Source: Streptomyces flaveolus
GTDB taxonomy: Bacteria > Actinomycetota > Actinomycetes > Streptomycetales > Streptomycetaceae
NCBI RefSeq assembly: GCF_000716535.1
Contig: NZ_JNWV01000033.1
Coordinates: forward strand, 62,001 to 126,000
DNA length: 64,000 bases
Direction of reading: 5' to 3'
Part shown: in pieces, positions 22,253 to 33,373 of the stretch
How positions within the stretch are numbered: the first letter of the stretch is position 1
Layout of the letters: each line of letters opens with the position of its first letter
Translations under genes and position numbers: made by a program
Notes under the pieces: model-generated
Told to the model about the DNA's origin: nothing
What the model saw: the letters and a program-made list of their open reading frames with translations, nothing else
Database searches by the model: none

Positions 22253-23923
22253 TCAGGCGGTGACCCGCGGCTTCCCGGCCGCGGTCTCCGCCTCGCGCGG
22301 CGAAGGCAGCGCGGGCTCGCCGGCCGCGGGTTCGCCGCCCGCCGACTCCCCGCCCGCCAGAGCCTCGTCCGTCGGAGCCTCGCCGCACTGCATGAGCCAC
22401 GGCAGCCGCAGCGCCATCACCGCGCCCAGCAGCAACAGACCCGCGCTCACCAGCAGCGTGACATGCAGCCCGTGCACGAAGGAGTCCCGCGCCGCGCGGC
22501 GCAGCGCCGCCCCGGCCGTGCCGCCGAGCCGTCCGGCGACCTCGTAGGCCTCGCCGAGCGAGTGGCCCGCCGCATCCGAGGCGGGCCGTGGCACGCCCGG
22601 CACCGACCGCAGCCCCGGCGTGTAGGCCGCGTTCATCACGCTGCCCAGCAGCGCGATGCCGATACCGGCCCCGAGCTGGTACGACGTCTCGCCGATCGCC
22701 GCCGCGCCGCCGGCCTGATCGGGCGGGGCCTCGCTGAGCATCGACTCGTAGGCCCCGAAGAGCGTGGTCTCCAGACCGAAGCCCAGCAGCACGAAGCCGG
22801 CCAGGAGCAGCGTCGGGTCGTCGGTGCCGCCCATGCCCGTCAGCGTCAGCACCGCCGCGGCCGTCAGGCAGAAGCCGAAGCACACCATGCGGCGCGGACC
22901 GAAGCGGCGCAGCATGCGCGCCCCGGCGAGGCCGGCCGCCATCGCGGCGAGGGTGAGGGGCAGCAGTCTCAGGCCGGTCTGCAGCGGGGACAGGCCGAGC
23001 ACCAGTTGCAGGTACTGGGCGGCGATCAGCTCCAGGCCGACCAGCGCGAGCATGGCCAGCACGATGCAGCCCACCGAGGTGCTGAACGCGGGCCGGCGGA
23101 ACATGCACAGGTCCACCAGCGGATGCGGGAGCCGCTGCTGGCGCCGTACGAAGAAGAAGAGGAGGGCGGCGCCGATCAGCAGGGGCAGCACGGTCAAGGG
23201 GCTCGCGACCGCCTCCCCGCCGCCGAGCCGCTTCACGCCGAAGACCACGCCGAACAGCCCGGCCGCCGCCATCAGTGCGCCGGTCACGTCCCAGGGGCCC
23301 GCGCCGTCGCCCCGGGACTCGGGCAGCAGCACCCGGCCGACCGGGAGGCTCACCAGCATCAGCGGGATGTTGACCAGGAAGACGGCGCCCCACCAGAAGT
23401 GCTCCAGCAGGAAGCCGCCGAGCAGCGGTCCGACCGCCGCGCCGACCGCCGCGACCGCGCTCCAGACGCCGATGGCGAGGGCGCGCTCGCGCCGGTCGGG
23501 GAAGACCTGGCGCAGGATCGACAGGGTGGCCGGCATGATCATGGCGCCGCCGACGCCGAGCAGCGCGCGGGCGACGATGAGCATCTCGGCGGTCGGCGCG
23601 AACGCGGCCACGGCGGAGGCGACCCCGAAGAGGGCGTAGCCGAGCAGCAGGACGCGTCTGCGGCCGACCCGGTCGCCGAGGGTGCCGAAGAGGATCAGCA
23701 GCGAGGCGCAGACCAGCGGATAGACGTCGACGATCCAGAGCAGTTCGATGGCGCCGGGCTTGAGGTCCTCGGTGACGGCGGGGACCGCCACGTGCAGCAC
23801 GGTCGCGTCGAGCGCGACGAGCAGCAGGCTGACGCAGAGCACGACGAGGACGACCCAGCGGTTGGCACCTGCCCCGGGCGCCCGACGGCGCGGCCGTACG
23901 GCAGCCGTGGTCGTCCCGGACAT
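22253..23923 (-). CDS. MFS exporter, 14-TM DHA2 (EmrB/QacA) type
   Basis: The 556-aa membrane protein has about 14 hydrophobic segments, the motif LLLVALDATVLHVAVPAV in TM1, motif A FGTLGDRVGRRRVLLLGYAL, and motif C-like GAAVGPLLGGFLLEHFWW, characteristic of proton-driven multidrug exporters of the DHA2 family. The C-terminal 45 residues are a soluble, Glu/Gly/Ala-rich tail. GGGAGG precedes the ATG at 23923. Likely role: efflux of a drug or dye-like compound. No TetR/MarR gene is adjacent. Confidence 0.92.
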   Translation of the reverse strand: MSGTTTAAVRPRRRAPGAGANRWVVLVVLCVSLLLVALDATVLHVAVPAVTEDLKPGAIELLWIVDVYPLVCASLLILFGTLGDRVGRRRVLLLGYALFGVASAVAAFAPTAEMLIVARALLGVGGAMIMPATLSILRQVFPDRRERALAIGVWSAVAAVGAAVGPLLGGFLLEHFWWGAVFLVNIPLMLVSLPVGRVLLPESRGDGAGPWDVTGALMAAAGLFGVVFGVKRLGGGEAVASPLTVLPLLIGAALLFFFVRRQQRLPHPLVDLCMFRRPAFSTSVGCIVLAMLALVGLELIAAQYLQLVLGLSPLQTGLRLLPLTLAAMAAGLAGARMLRRFGPRRMVCFGFCLTAAAVLTLTGMGGTDDPTLLLAGFVLLGFGLETTLFGAYESMLSEAPPDQAGGAAAIGETSYQLGAGIGIALLGSVMNAAYTPGLRSVPGVPRPASDAAGHSLGEAYEVAGRLGGTAGAALRRAARDSFVHGLHVTLLVSAGLLLLGAVMALRLPWLMQCGEAPTDEALAGGESAGGEPAAGEPALPSPREAETAAGKPRVTA

Positions 23924-24105
23924 GTACGTACCTCCCAGATGATCCCTCGTGTGGGGCGGACCGACGGGGGTGGGGACTCCCTGTCGTACGGCCGGAGAGG
24001 AGCGGTGTCTCCGGCCCGCGCGAACCCACGCGGGTGACTCGTCAGCGTACGCGAGTCCGCCCCGCGGTCACGTGGCGGACCTCTCACCCACCGGAGGGAA
24101 CCCGT

Positions 24106-24119
24106 GTGGCGTACGCCAC
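24106..24119. promoter_or_regulatory. 14-bp palindrome in the MFS/mannosyltransferase gap
   Basis: GTGGCGTACGCCAC is a perfect palindrome located 66 bp before the membrane glycosyltransferase start and 183 bp before the MFS start. It may be an operator for either gene. A TATAAT-like GATAAT lies 7 nt before the GTG at 24185, which would give a near-leaderless transcript. Confidence 0.4.
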
Positions 24120-24184
24120 GTCGGCCCCTCTTGACCGTGAACCGGCGACCGGTCCGGTGGGGCACGCGGTCGATAATCGAGCCC

Positions 24185-25408
24185 GTGACCGATCTTGCGA
24201 CGCGCGTGGCCCCGCCCCACGCCACACTTCCGCGCCGGGCGGCCCCGGCCCTCCTGGGCTATGCGGCGGTCCGCGCCCTGGGGCTGGTGGTGCTCGCGGT
24301 GTGGAGCGCCGCGCGCGGCAAGAACGCGTTCACCTTGCTGACCGCGCGCTGGGACTCGCTGTGGTACGCGCGGGTCGCCGAACTGGGGTACGGCTACGAG
24401 GTACGGCTGCCGAACGGGGACGTCCACTCCAACCTCGCGTTCTTCCCGTTGCTGCCGTGGCTGGAGCGGCTGCTGCACGCGGTCACCCCGCTGTCGTACG
24501 CGGGCGCCGGGTTCGTGGTGAGCCTGGTGGCCTCGCTCGCCGCCGCGGCCGGGATCTTCGCGGTCGCGGACCGGGTGTACGGCCCCCGGGTCGGGATGTG
24601 CGCGGTGTTGCTGTGGGCGGTGCTGCCGGTCGGGATCGTGCAGTCGATGGCGTACAGCGAGTCGCTGTTCACGGCCCTGGCAGCCTGGTCGCTGTACGCC
24701 GTGCTGACCGGGCGGTGGGTGGGCGCGGGCACGCTGGCGGCCCTGGCCGGGCTGACCCGGCCGGTGGGGGCGGCGGTGGTCGCGGCGGTGTGGGTCGCGG
24801 GCGCGGTCTCGTTCGGGCGAGAGCGCGGCACGAAGCACGCGCCGGGCGCGCACCACGACGAACACGCTCCCGCGCCCGGCCCCGGCGCGTCCGCCACTCC
24901 GTACGCCCCCGCTTGGCGGCGCGCGCTCGGCATGCTGCTCGCTCCGCTCGGGGCCGCGGGCTACGTCCTCTGGGTCGGCCATCGCACCGGCGGGGGCCCG
25001 CTCGGCTATCTGGACGTGCAAGCCGGATGGCGCAACGGCTTCGACGGCGGCTACGCCTTCGCCCGCTTCGTGGCCGACAAGTTCACGTCATTCCCGTCCG
25101 CCCTCGCCGGTCTCGGCCTGATCGCCGGGGTGGCCCTGCTGATCTGGCTGTACGTCACCGGCGTCCGCGCGCGCCAGCCGGTCGAACTGCTGGTCTACAC
25201 GGGCGTCGTGCTCGCCCTCGCCCTGTGCGCGTCGAGCTACTTCGGCTCCAAGCCACGGCTGCTGATGCCCGCCTTCCCGCTGCTGCTGCCGCTCGCCCGT
25301 GCCCTGGCCCGGCCACGCACGCCCCGATCGGCCCTGCTCACGGCGGGGTTGGCGGTCGCGGCGGCGGTCTACGGGGCGTTCTGGCTGAACGGTTCCGGCC
25401 CCCCATGA
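24185..25408 (+). CDS. PIG-V-like mannosyltransferase family integral membrane protein
   Basis: This 407-aa protein has about 9-10 membrane segments and the motif TARWDSLWYARVAELGY after the first one, which is typical of the PIG-V/Mannosyl_trans2 group of GT-C glycosyltransferases. Asp in RWDS is the likely catalytic or metal-binding residue of this fold. It probably transfers mannose from polyprenyl-phosphate-mannose outside the membrane, to an unknown acceptor. GTG at 24185 is preferred; an earlier ATG would add a basic, non-conserved N-terminus. A His/Ala/Pro-rich cytosolic loop lies at about residues 210-240. Confidence 0.78.
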   Translation: MTDLATRVAPPHATLPRRAAPALLGYAAVRALGLVVLAVWSAARGKNAFTLLTARWDSLWYARVAELGYGYEVRLPNGDVHSNLAFFPLLPWLERLLHAVTPLSYAGAGFVVSLVASLAAAAGIFAVADRVYGPRVGMCAVLLWAVLPVGIVQSMAYSESLFTALAAWSLYAVLTGRWVGAGTLAALAGLTRPVGAAVVAAVWVAGAVSFGRERGTKHAPGAHHDEHAPAPGPGASATPYAPAWRRALGMLLAPLGAAGYVLWVGHRTGGGPLGYLDVQAGWRNGFDGGYAFARFVADKFTSFPSALAGLGLIAGVALLIWLYVTGVRARQPVELLVYTGVVLALALCASSYFGSKPRLLMPAFPLLLPLARALARPRTPRSALLTAGLAVAAAVYGAFWLNGSGPP

Positions 25409-25645
25409 TCGACCGGGCCGTCCGATGACGCCCCGGAGAATTCCGCGCCATGACCGGGTTAACACATTCATAAGCGCCATATAAACAACACCCGGCATGA
25501 TCAAAGGAATTGGCCCGATCGGACTCACCGGATTGCGGAATCCCGGGAATTCAGGCCCCCCTTGAGAGGTTTCCCACATCACATCGTCATCACAAAGACG
25601 CTGTTTCGACCGGGAACACCGCTCACTCGCTGTAACGTCGATTGG

Positions 25646-26671
25646 GTGCGTACCGAACGAAACCTCACCCGGCGTCTGGACCGGGTGTTCGCCAGGCTGG
25701 ACCGTGAGCCGGAACGACCGGCCCACATCGATGTGCCGAGGATGAGCCGGCACCGGGTCGTTCTGTTCTCCGCGACCCTGGCTTTCTACCTGGCGATCGT
25801 GTGGGCCGTGGTGACGACCTCCTGGCTGGTCCGGCTGGACTGGCAGGTCATGTTCTTCCGGCCGTACCAGCAGTGGCCCGAGATCCACGCGTTCCTCGAC
25901 TACTACGTGGTGCTGGGCCAGCGCGGCCCCACCGCCGTGATGGTCGCGGCCTGGCTCGGCTGGCGCTCCTGGCGGCAGCACACCCTGCGCCCGCTGCTCA
26001 CCCTGGCCACCTCGCTGCTCCTGCTGAACATCACGGTCGGCGCCGCCAAGCTCGGGATGGGGCGGCTCGGTCCGCACTACGCGACCGTGATCGGCTCGAA
26101 CGAGATGGGTCTGGGCGGCGATATATTCCCCAGCGGCCACACCGCCAACGCGGTGGTGACCTGGGGAATCCTGGCGTATCTGGCCTCCACCCCGACAGCG
26201 CGCCGCTGGCTGTCGGCCCTCTCCGCGGTCACCTCTCTCGGCGTCGGCCTCACCACCGTCTACCTCGGTACGCACTGGCTGAGCGACGTGCTGCTGGGCT
26301 GGGCCGCCGGTCTGCTGATCCTGCTCGCCCTGCCCTGGTTCGAGCCGCTGATCGCCAGGGCGGAGCTGTGGCTCTTCGACCTGCGCGACCGCTGGCGCGC
26401 CCGCCGTGGCCTGCCCGCGCCCGAACCGGTCGCGCCGGTCGCGCCGGTGCTGCTCAAGCCCCGCAACCTGCCCGCCGAGCAGCCGACGCCGGCCCGCGAG
26501 CCGGTGGCCTCCACCCGGACCTCCCGGGGCCTGGCGCACCTCGCGCCCGGACCGCACACGGCCCGTTCGGAACGCACCCCGGTCACCCCGGCGGGCAGCC
26601 GCCGCCCGCCGCACGCCGACCGCCTCCCGCGCGGCACGTCCCAGCCGGCCCGGCCCCTGACCGGCGGCTGA
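25646..26671 (+). CDS. PAP2-family membrane phosphatase
   Basis: The 341-aa protein has an N-terminal cytosolic stretch, six membrane segments and the phosphatase motifs: KLGMGRLGP (variant of KX6RP), PSGH in GGDIFPSGHTANAVV and TVYLGTHWLSDVLLG with the catalytic His. Residues after about 235 form a Pro/Arg/Ala-rich tail. Members dephosphorylate lipid phosphates such as undecaprenyl diphosphate or phosphatidate. In motif 1 the Arg is displaced, as in many Streptomyces members. Start GTG at 25646 is preferred and may be leaderless (TGTAAC 12 nt upstream). The 25409-25645 gap is relatively AT-rich and holds its promoter. Confidence 0.85.
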   Translation: MRTERNLTRRLDRVFARLDREPERPAHIDVPRMSRHRVVLFSATLAFYLAIVWAVVTTSWLVRLDWQVMFFRPYQQWPEIHAFLDYYVVLGQRGPTAVMVAAWLGWRSWRQHTLRPLLTLATSLLLLNITVGAAKLGMGRLGPHYATVIGSNEMGLGGDIFPSGHTANAVVTWGILAYLASTPTARRWLSALSAVTSLGVGLTTVYLGTHWLSDVLLGWAAGLLILLALPWFEPLIARAELWLFDLRDRWRARRGLPAPEPVAPVAPVLLKPRNLPAEQPTPAREPVASTRTSRGLAHLAPGPHTARSERTPVTPAGSRRPPHADRLPRGTSQPARPLTGG

Positions 26672-26722
26672 CGGCCCACCCGGCACGGGGTTCGGTACGC
26701 ACCACCACCCCGCACCACGACG

Positions 26723-26754
26723 AAGGCCCCGCTCCCGGACAGGAGCGGGGCCTT
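26723..26754. terminator. bidirectional hairpin terminator
   Basis: Perfect 13-bp arms AAGGCCCCGCTCC and GGAGCGGGGCCTT enclose CGGACA. It lies between the convergent PAP2 and I78 genes and can end both transcripts. Confidence 0.85.
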
Positions 26755-26780
26755 GCGCGTATCCACCCGGGGACCGGCGG

Positions 26781-26996
26781 TCAGCCCTTCCAAGCGCGGG
26801 CCACCCGGCCGTCCCGTACCTCGAAGTTCAGCCGTCCGGCCCGGTACTCCATGGTGATGATCGCGCCCGGCGGCAACGACCGCACCGTCGACCAGCCGCG
26901 CTGCCGCGCGAGCCGTTCGGCGTGCGCCGCGTCGAGGCCGACGTACCCGTCCGGGCTGTCCTGGGGCTCCGCTGACGGAGCGGGAATCGGTGCCAT
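26781..26996 (-). CDS. I78-family peptidase inhibitor-like small protein
   Basis: The 71-aa protein has the I78 signature: ERLARQRGWSTVRSLPPG, then AIITMEYRAGRLNFEVRDG and a short C-terminal ARAWKG. I78 inhibitors form a small fold that blocks serine proteases with an exposed loop (here near RSLPPG). No signal peptide is visible, so if secreted it would use an unknown route. It could protect against the organism's own proteases, an inference from the family. Confidence 0.75.
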   Translation of the reverse strand: MAPIPAPSAEPQDSPDGYVGLDAAHAERLARQRGWSTVRSLPPGAIITMEYRAGRLNFEVRDGRVARAWKG

Positions 26997-27166
26997 GCGG
27001 CCACGCTAGGCCGCAACCGGCGGTGACGGAAGCCGGGCACGGACGGGTAAGAGCCGTATCCGGCTCCCGTCACACTTCTGTCACAGCCACTCCGATCCCG
27101 TTTCGACCTCGGTCACATCATCCGCTGCCACGGCGCGTGTCACACGAACGGGGGTTTCCGTTCGGC

Positions 27167-27178
27167 TTACCGGGGTAA
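27167..27178. promoter_or_regulatory. palindrome in the 462-bp gap before ctaD
   Basis: TTACCGGGGTAA (5-bp arms around GG) lies in the 26997-27458 gap. Further on, ATTACCC near 27216 can pair with it, and TCGGAG/CTCCGA forms a small hairpin between. No coding frame with a good RBS was seen in this gap; it likely holds the ctaD promoter and a long leader. Confidence 0.3.
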
Positions 27179-27458
27179 TCGAACAGAATTCACGCGTGTC
27201 GGAGGGCCGCTCCGAATTACCCGGCGGAAAGTGCCGCAGTGGGGATCGGGGCGGGCCCGGGGCGCGATTCCCCGCGCAATCCGCGGTGGCGCCACGGCAG
27301 CTGACGCCACATAGGAAATTCACGGATTCAGCACATACCCGCCGGACGCCCCCTGACGGAGCGCACGCCCGGCGAGCATCAGGACGGACGGCTCGCGGGT
27401 GCGCGAGCCGCGGGCTGCCGCGGGCCCGGGCCCGACGATGCGAAGGGGCGAGCGAGCG

Positions 27459-29150
27459 ATGGGGACCGAGACCGCAGGGGCGCCGGCGCGACCGGTGCGG
27501 CGGGCCAGGGCCGGCCGGCTGGTGGTGGACTGGCTCACCACCACCGACCACAAGAAGATCGGCCACCTGTACCTGATCACGGGCTTCGGGTTCTTCCTCG
27601 TGGGCGGGGTCATGGCGCTGCTGATGCGCGCGGAACTGGCCCGGCCGGGGCTCCAGCTCATGGGCAACAACCAGTACAACCAGCTGTTCACGCTGCACGG
27701 CACGATCATGCTGCTGCTGTTCGCGACCCCGAGCTTCGCGGGCTTCGCCAACGAGCTGATGCCGTTGCAGATCGGCTCCCCGGACGTGGCCTTCCCCCGG
27801 CTGAACATGCTGTCGTACTGGCTCTTCGCGTTCGGCGGGCTGATCGTGCTGAGCTCGCTGCTGGTGCCCACCGGGCCGGCCGCCTTCGGCTGGTTCGCCT
27901 ACGCGCCGCTCAACGACGCCCGGCACTCCCCCGGCGTGGGCCCGGACCTGTGGATCATGGGCCTGGCGCTGGCCGGCTTCGGGACGATCCTCGGCGCGGT
28001 CAACTTCCTCGCCACCATCGTCGGGATGCGCGCGCCGGGCATGACGATGTTCCGGCTGCCGATCTTCACCTGGAACACCCTCTTCACGTCGATCATGATC
28101 CTGATGGCGTTCCCGGTGCTGGCGGCGGCGCTGCTGGCGCTGGAGTCGGACCGGCGCTTCGGCTCGCAGGTGTTCCAGGCGCCGAACGGCGGGGCGCTGC
28201 TGTGGCAGCACCTGTTCTGGTTCTTCGGGCACCCCGAGGTGTACATCATCGCGCTGCCGTTCTTCGGGATCATCACGGAGATCATCCCGGTGTTCAGCCG
28301 CAAGCCGATCTTCGGCTATCTGACGCTGGTCGGCGCGACGATGGCGATCACCGGCCTGTCCATGGTGGTGTGGGCGCACCACATGTTCGCCACGGGCGCG
28401 GTGCTGCTGCCGTTCTTCTCCTTCATGTCGTTCCTGATCGCGGTGCCGACGGGGGTGAAGTTCTTCAACTGGACCGGCACGATGATCAAGGGCTCGCTGT
28501 CCTTCGAGACGCCGATGCTGTGGGCGATGGGCTTCCTGGCGACGTTCCTGCTCGGCGGGCTGACCGGGGTGATCCTGGCGTCCCCGCCGATGGACTTCCA
28601 CGTCACGGACTCGTACTTCGTCGTCGCCCACTTCCACTACGTGGTCTTCGGCACGGTCGTCTTCGCCGTCTTCGGCGGCTTCTACTTCTGGTGGCCGAAG
28701 TTCACGGGCAAGATGCTGGACGAGCGACTCGGGAAGATCCAGTTCTGGACCCTGTTCGTGGGCTTCCACGCCACGTTCCTGGTGCAGCACTGGCTGGGCG
28801 CCGAGGGGATGCCCCGCCGGTACGCCGACTATCTGGCCGCCGACGGCTTCACCACGCTCAACACGGTCTCGACCATCGGCTCGTTCCTGCTGGGCCTGTC
28901 GACGCTGCCGTTCCTCTACAACGTCTGGAAGACGGCCATGTACGGGGAGAAGGTGGAGACCGACGACCCCTGGGGCTACGGCCGTTCCCTGGAGTGGGCC
29001 ACGTCCTGCCCGCCGCCCCGGCACAACTTCCTCACCCTGCCCCGGGTCCGCTCGGAGTCCCCCGCGTTCGACCTGCACCACCCGGAGTACGCGGCCCAGG
29101 CTCCGCAGCCCGAGCCGAAGCGCCATCAAGCCGGTCCCGAAGCCTCCTGA
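27459..29150 (+). CDS. ctaD: cytochrome c oxidase subunit I, stand-alone copy
   Basis: The 563-aa protein has 12 membrane segments and the haem-copper oxidase hallmarks: [11 protein letters not shown] (low-spin haem His), [15 protein letters not shown] (CuB His with cross-linked Tyr), [11 protein letters not shown] (two CuB His) and [17 protein letters not shown] (haem a and a3 His). It catalyses oxygen reduction to water with proton pumping. It begins with [13 protein letters not shown], a conserved N-terminal motif. No ctaC, ctaE, ctaF or qcr genes are adjacent, so it is an orphan copy that would need subunits from elsewhere. ATG at 27459 is preferred; an ATG at 27438 is possible. Confidence 0.95.
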   Translation: MGTETAGAPARPVRRARAGRLVVDWLTTTDHKKIGHLYLITGFGFFLVGGVMALLMRAELARPGLQLMGNNQYNQLFTLHGTIMLLLFATPSFAGFANELMPLQIGSPDVAFPRLNMLSYWLFAFGGLIVLSSLLVPTGPAAFGWFAYAPLNDARHSPGVGPDLWIMGLALAGFGTILGAVNFLATIVGMRAPGMTMFRLPIFTWNTLFTSIMILMAFPVLAAALLALESDRRFGSQVFQAPNGGALLWQHLFWFFGHPEVYIIALPFFGIITEIIPVFSRKPIFGYLTLVGATMAITGLSMVVWAHHMFATGAVLLPFFSFMSFLIAVPTGVKFFNWTGTMIKGSLSFETPMLWAMGFLATFLLGGLTGVILASPPMDFHVTDSYFVVAHFHYVVFGTVVFAVFGGFYFWWPKFTGKMLDERLGKIQFWTLFVGFHATFLVQHWLGAEGMPRRYADYLAADGFTTLNTVSTIGSFLLGLSTLPFLYNVWKTAMYGEKVETDDPWGYGRSLEWATSCPPPRHNFLTLPRVRSESPAFDLHHPEYAAQAPQPEPKRHQAGPEAS

Positions 29151-29228
29151 CGGCGCCGGCCGGTCCGGCGGACCCGGCCGCCTCGTACGGCGGGCCCGGC
29201 ACCAGGCGGTGAAGGGCCGGCACGCGGA

Positions 29229-29258
29229 CAGCCGCCGTCCTCACCGGGACGGCGGCTG
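29229..29258. terminator. bidirectional hairpin terminator
   Basis: Arms CAGCCGCCGTCC and GGACGGCGGCTG with a 6-nt loop lie between the convergent ctaD and Rpf-LysM genes. Confidence 0.8.
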
Positions 29259-29277
29259 CCTGCCGGGTGTGCCGGGC

Positions 29278-30516
<1,239 letters not shown>

Positions 30517-31308
30517 GTGCCGCGCATGCTCGACGTCAGCGACGCCGTACGCGCCGAGATCGGCGACGAAGAAGCCGACCGGCTGCTCGCCGGAGAGAAC
30601 GCCCCGGGCAGTTACGACTGCACGTCCTGTCGCACCCCGGGCGACTCCGAGCAGGAGCGCACCAGCACCGTTCTGTTCGTCGGCGACGAGACCGCCGTCC
30701 TCGCCTTCGCCCACGCAAGCTGCCTGCCCTCGCAGGTCGTCCAGGTGACGGAGGAGCAGCTCCAGGGCGCCGTCCGCTCCATCGGCCCCGTCGGCGGCGA
30801 CCCGGCCGGCGGTGAGCCGCGCACGTCCGTGCCCGAGCAGGCGGTGCTCGGCGTGACCAGCGGACTCGTCCTGGTCGACGGGGAACTGCACCCCGCGCTC
30901 GTCGTCGAGCCGACCTCACCGATCGTCCGTCCGGGCACCACCGGCACGGGTGACGACTTCCTGCCGCTGCTCATCGAGCAGGGCTTCATGCCGGTGTCCG
31001 AGCTGGCGTCCGTCCCTCCGGTGCTGCACGGCTGGTCCGTCCTGCTGGCCGTGGGCCAGCTGCACGCGGTGCTGCAGCCGTCGGCGGCCGGCGGGCAGCC
31101 GGTGGCCTGGTGGCAGGCGCACCAGCCGCTCCAGGTGACCGACAGCTGGCGGGCCGCGGCGAACAAGCACCAGCAGGTACTGATGTTCGCCGCGCCGGTC
31201 GGGTCCATCGGCCGCCAGCCCCGGGAGGACCTGCTGCGGGACGCGCTGGACAAGGCCGCCGCGGGCGGTCGGCTGGTCGCCGCCGCGCTTCCCCTCGCGG
31301 GCACCTGA
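30517..31308 (+). CDS. conserved protein of unknown function with N-terminal Cys pair
   Basis: The 263-aa soluble protein starts MPRMLDVSDAVRAEIGDEEA and has Cys34 and Cys37 (YDCTSCRTPGD), with a His and Cys further on (FAHASCLPS), spaced like a small zinc site. The rest is alpha/beta with no motif I can name, including HPALVVEPTSPIV and FLPLLIEQGFMPVSEL. I do not recognise a family. The start is GTG at 30517 with GAGGGAG 8 nt upstream. No transmembrane segment or signal is visible. Confidence 0.75.
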   Translation: MPRMLDVSDAVRAEIGDEEADRLLAGENAPGSYDCTSCRTPGDSEQERTSTVLFVGDETAVLAFAHASCLPSQVVQVTEEQLQGAVRSIGPVGGDPAGGEPRTSVPEQAVLGVTSGLVLVDGELHPALVVEPTSPIVRPGTTGTGDDFLPLLIEQGFMPVSELASVPPVLHGWSVLLAVGQLHAVLQPSAAGGQPVAWWQAHQPLQVTDSWRAAANKHQQVLMFAAPVGSIGRQPREDLLRDALDKAAAGGRLVAAALPLAGT

Positions 31309-31363
31309 GCCCCGGTGAGCCGTCCGGCCGCATCTCTTTCCGGTTACGGTCGTTTGGACATAC

Positions 31364-31762
31364 GTGCACGCATACGACACTCCTCCCCGCCGGTCCTTCT
31401 CCTCCGTGCCGTCCGCCCGGACGGCGCACGAGCCGTCCGGCGGGTCCTCGGCCACGCCGATCTACGACTCGCTCTACGCGGAGTGGGTCAGGACCTTCCG
31501 CACACTGCCGGGGGACCGCAGCGGTGAGGAGGGGCTGCGGTTCAGCGCCTTCGGGGACTTCCCGGACGGCACGGGCGCGTACGGCGGGCACCGGGCGGGG
31601 ACGTTCAGCAGCTCCTACAGCGCCTACAGCGCGGGGGCCTACAGCGCCCGGCAACAGTCGCAGTGGCAGCGGGTCGGCACGCTGGGCCGGCATCAGGAGA
31701 CGGGCATGCACCACGTGCCGGCCGCGGCCGCCCTGCCGCCGGGGCCGCGCCGGAGCGCGTGA
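31364..31762 (+). CDS. conserved small protein of unknown function
   Basis: The 132-aa protein has a conserved core PIYDSLYAEWVRTFRTLPGD followed by FSAFGDF and a Ser/Tyr/Ala-rich segment (SSSYSAYSAGAYSARQQSQ), then a disordered C-terminus. No domain is recognised beyond its likely conservation in Streptomyces. GTG at 31364 is the start; no clear RBS is seen and a promoter-like TTACGGT is close upstream, so the transcript may be leaderless. Confidence 0.65.
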   Translation: MHAYDTPPRRSFSSVPSARTAHEPSGGSSATPIYDSLYAEWVRTFRTLPGDRSGEEGLRFSAFGDFPDGTGAYGGHRAGTFSSSYSAYSAGAYSARQQSQWQRVGTLGRHQETGMHHVPAAAALPPGPRRSA

Positions 31763-31772
31763 CGGGCACACG

Positions 31773-31816
31773 GACGAGGAGGGCGGCCCTGGGATCCCAG
31801 GGCCGCCCTCCTCGTC
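31773..31816. terminator. 44-bp perfect palindrome, bidirectional terminator
   Basis: A perfect palindrome of 22-bp arms centred between 31794 and 31795 (centre GGGATCCC, ends GACGAGG and CCTCGTC). It lies between the convergent unknown gene and der and can end both transcripts. Confidence 0.88.
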
Positions 31817-31825
31817 GTACCGACG

Positions 31826-33307
31826 TTACTTCTTCTTCGCGCCGCGCTTCTCGCGCACCCGCACCGAGATGTGGATCGGGGTGCCCTCGAAGCCGAACTC
31901 CTCGCGCAGGCGGCGCTCGATGAAGCGCCGGTAGCCCGCCTCGATGAAGCCGGACGCGAAGAGCACGAACCGCGGGGGCTTGGTGCCGGCCTGGGTGCCG
32001 AACAGGATGCGCGGCTGCTTGCCGCCCCGGATCGGGTGCGGGTGGGCCGAGACCAGCTCACCGAGGAAGGCGTTCAGCCGGCCCGTGGGGACGCGCGTCT
32101 CCCAGCCGGCCAGCGCCGTCTCGATCGCCGGGACCAGCTTCTCCATGTGCCGGCCGGTGCGCGCGGAGACGTTGACCCGGGGCGCCCAGGCGACCTGGCC
32201 CAGCTCGGTCTCGATCTCCCGCTCCAGGTAGTAGCGGCGCTCCTCGTCCAGCGTGTCCCACTTGTTGAAGGCGATGACCATCGCGCGGCCCGCCTCGACG
32301 GCCATGCTGATGATCCGCTGGTCCTGCACGGAGATGGACTCGGAGGCGTCGATCAGCACGACGGCGACCTCCGCCTTCTCCACGGCGGCGGCCGTGCGCA
32401 GCGAGGCGTAGTAGTCCGCGCCCTGCTGGAGGTGGACGCGCTTGCGGATACCGGCGGTGTCCACGAACTTCCAGGTCTTGCCGCCGAGTTCGATGATCTC
32501 GTCGACCGGGTCGCGGGTGGTGCCCGCCAGCTCGTTGACGACGACGCGCTCCTCCCCGGCCACCTTGTTCAGCAGCGAGGACTTGCCGACGTTCGGGCGG
32601 CCGATGAGGGCGATGCGCCGCGGGCCGCCGATCGCGGTGCCGAAGGACTGCTCGGGGGCGTTCGGCAGGACCTCCAGCACGGCGTCGAGCATGTCGCCCG
32701 TGCCGCGGCCGTGCAGGGCCGAGACCGGGTGGGGCTCGCCGAGGCCCAGGCTCCACAGGTAGGCCGCGTCGGCCTCGCCGCTCGGGCCGTCGACCTTGTT
32801 GGCGCACAGCACGACCGGCTTGCCGGCCTTGCGCAGCAGCCGGACGACCGCCTCGTCGGTGTCGGTCGCGCCGACCTTGGCGTCGACCACGAAGACGACC
32901 GCGTCGGCCGCCTCGATCGCGTACTCGGCCTGGGCGGCGACGGAGGCGTCGATGCCGAGGACGTCCTGCTCCCAGCCGCCGGTGTCCACGACCTTGAAGC
33001 GGCGGCCGGCCCACTCGGCCTCGTAGGTGACCCGGTCGCGGGTGACGCCCGGCCGGTCCTCCACGACCGCCTCGCGGCGGCCGATCATCCGGTTCACCAG
33101 TGTCGACTTGCCGACATTGGGGCGGCCGACGACGGCGAGCACGGGCAGCGGGCCGTGGCCCGCCGCCTCGATGGCGCCCTCGACGTCCTCGATGTCGAAG
33201 CCCTCTTCCGCGGCGAGCTCCATGAACTCCGCGTACTCGGCGTCGCCGAGAGCCCCGTGCTCGAACTCGTGCTCGGCCGAGCCGTCGGGCTGGATGTCGT
33301 CGTTCAT
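31826..33307 (-). CDS. der: ribosome biogenesis GTPase Der (EngA)
   Basis: The 493-aa protein has two tandem G domains: G1 GRPNVGKST (61-69) with DTGG, and a second GRPNVGKSS with DTAG, each followed by NKVD/NKWD, then a KH-like C-terminal domain. Der is needed for 50S subunit assembly. An acidic 50-residue N-terminal extension is typical in actinobacteria. It is downstream of plsC on the same strand, 66 bp away, and ends at a strong terminator. The C-terminus is basic (REKRGAKKK). Confidence 0.97.
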   Translation of the reverse strand: MNDDIQPDGSAEHEFEHGALGDAEYAEFMELAAEEGFDIEDVEGAIEAAGHGPLPVLAVVGRPNVGKSTLVNRMIGRREAVVEDRPGVTRDRVTYEAEWAGRRFKVVDTGGWEQDVLGIDASVAAQAEYAIEAADAVVFVVDAKVGATDTDEAVVRLLRKAGKPVVLCANKVDGPSGEADAAYLWSLGLGEPHPVSALHGRGTGDMLDAVLEVLPNAPEQSFGTAIGGPRRIALIGRPNVGKSSLLNKVAGEERVVVNELAGTTRDPVDEIIELGGKTWKFVDTAGIRKRVHLQQGADYYASLRTAAAVEKAEVAVVLIDASESISVQDQRIISMAVEAGRAMVIAFNKWDTLDEERRYYLEREIETELGQVAWAPRVNVSARTGRHMEKLVPAIETALAGWETRVPTGRLNAFLGELVSAHPHPIRGGKQPRILFGTQAGTKPPRFVLFASGFIEAGYRRFIERRLREEFGFEGTPIHISVRVREKRGAKKK

Positions 33308-33373
33308 GAAGTCCGTACCTCGTCGTTCATTCGTGGTGATCGGTGGAGCGAGCCCCTCGCGGGGGCTGATCCA

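Noticed and set aside
27399..27458. ctaD start at an ATG near 27399
   Set aside because: The added residues are Arg/Pro-rich and not typical; the later ATG gives the conserved N-terminus.
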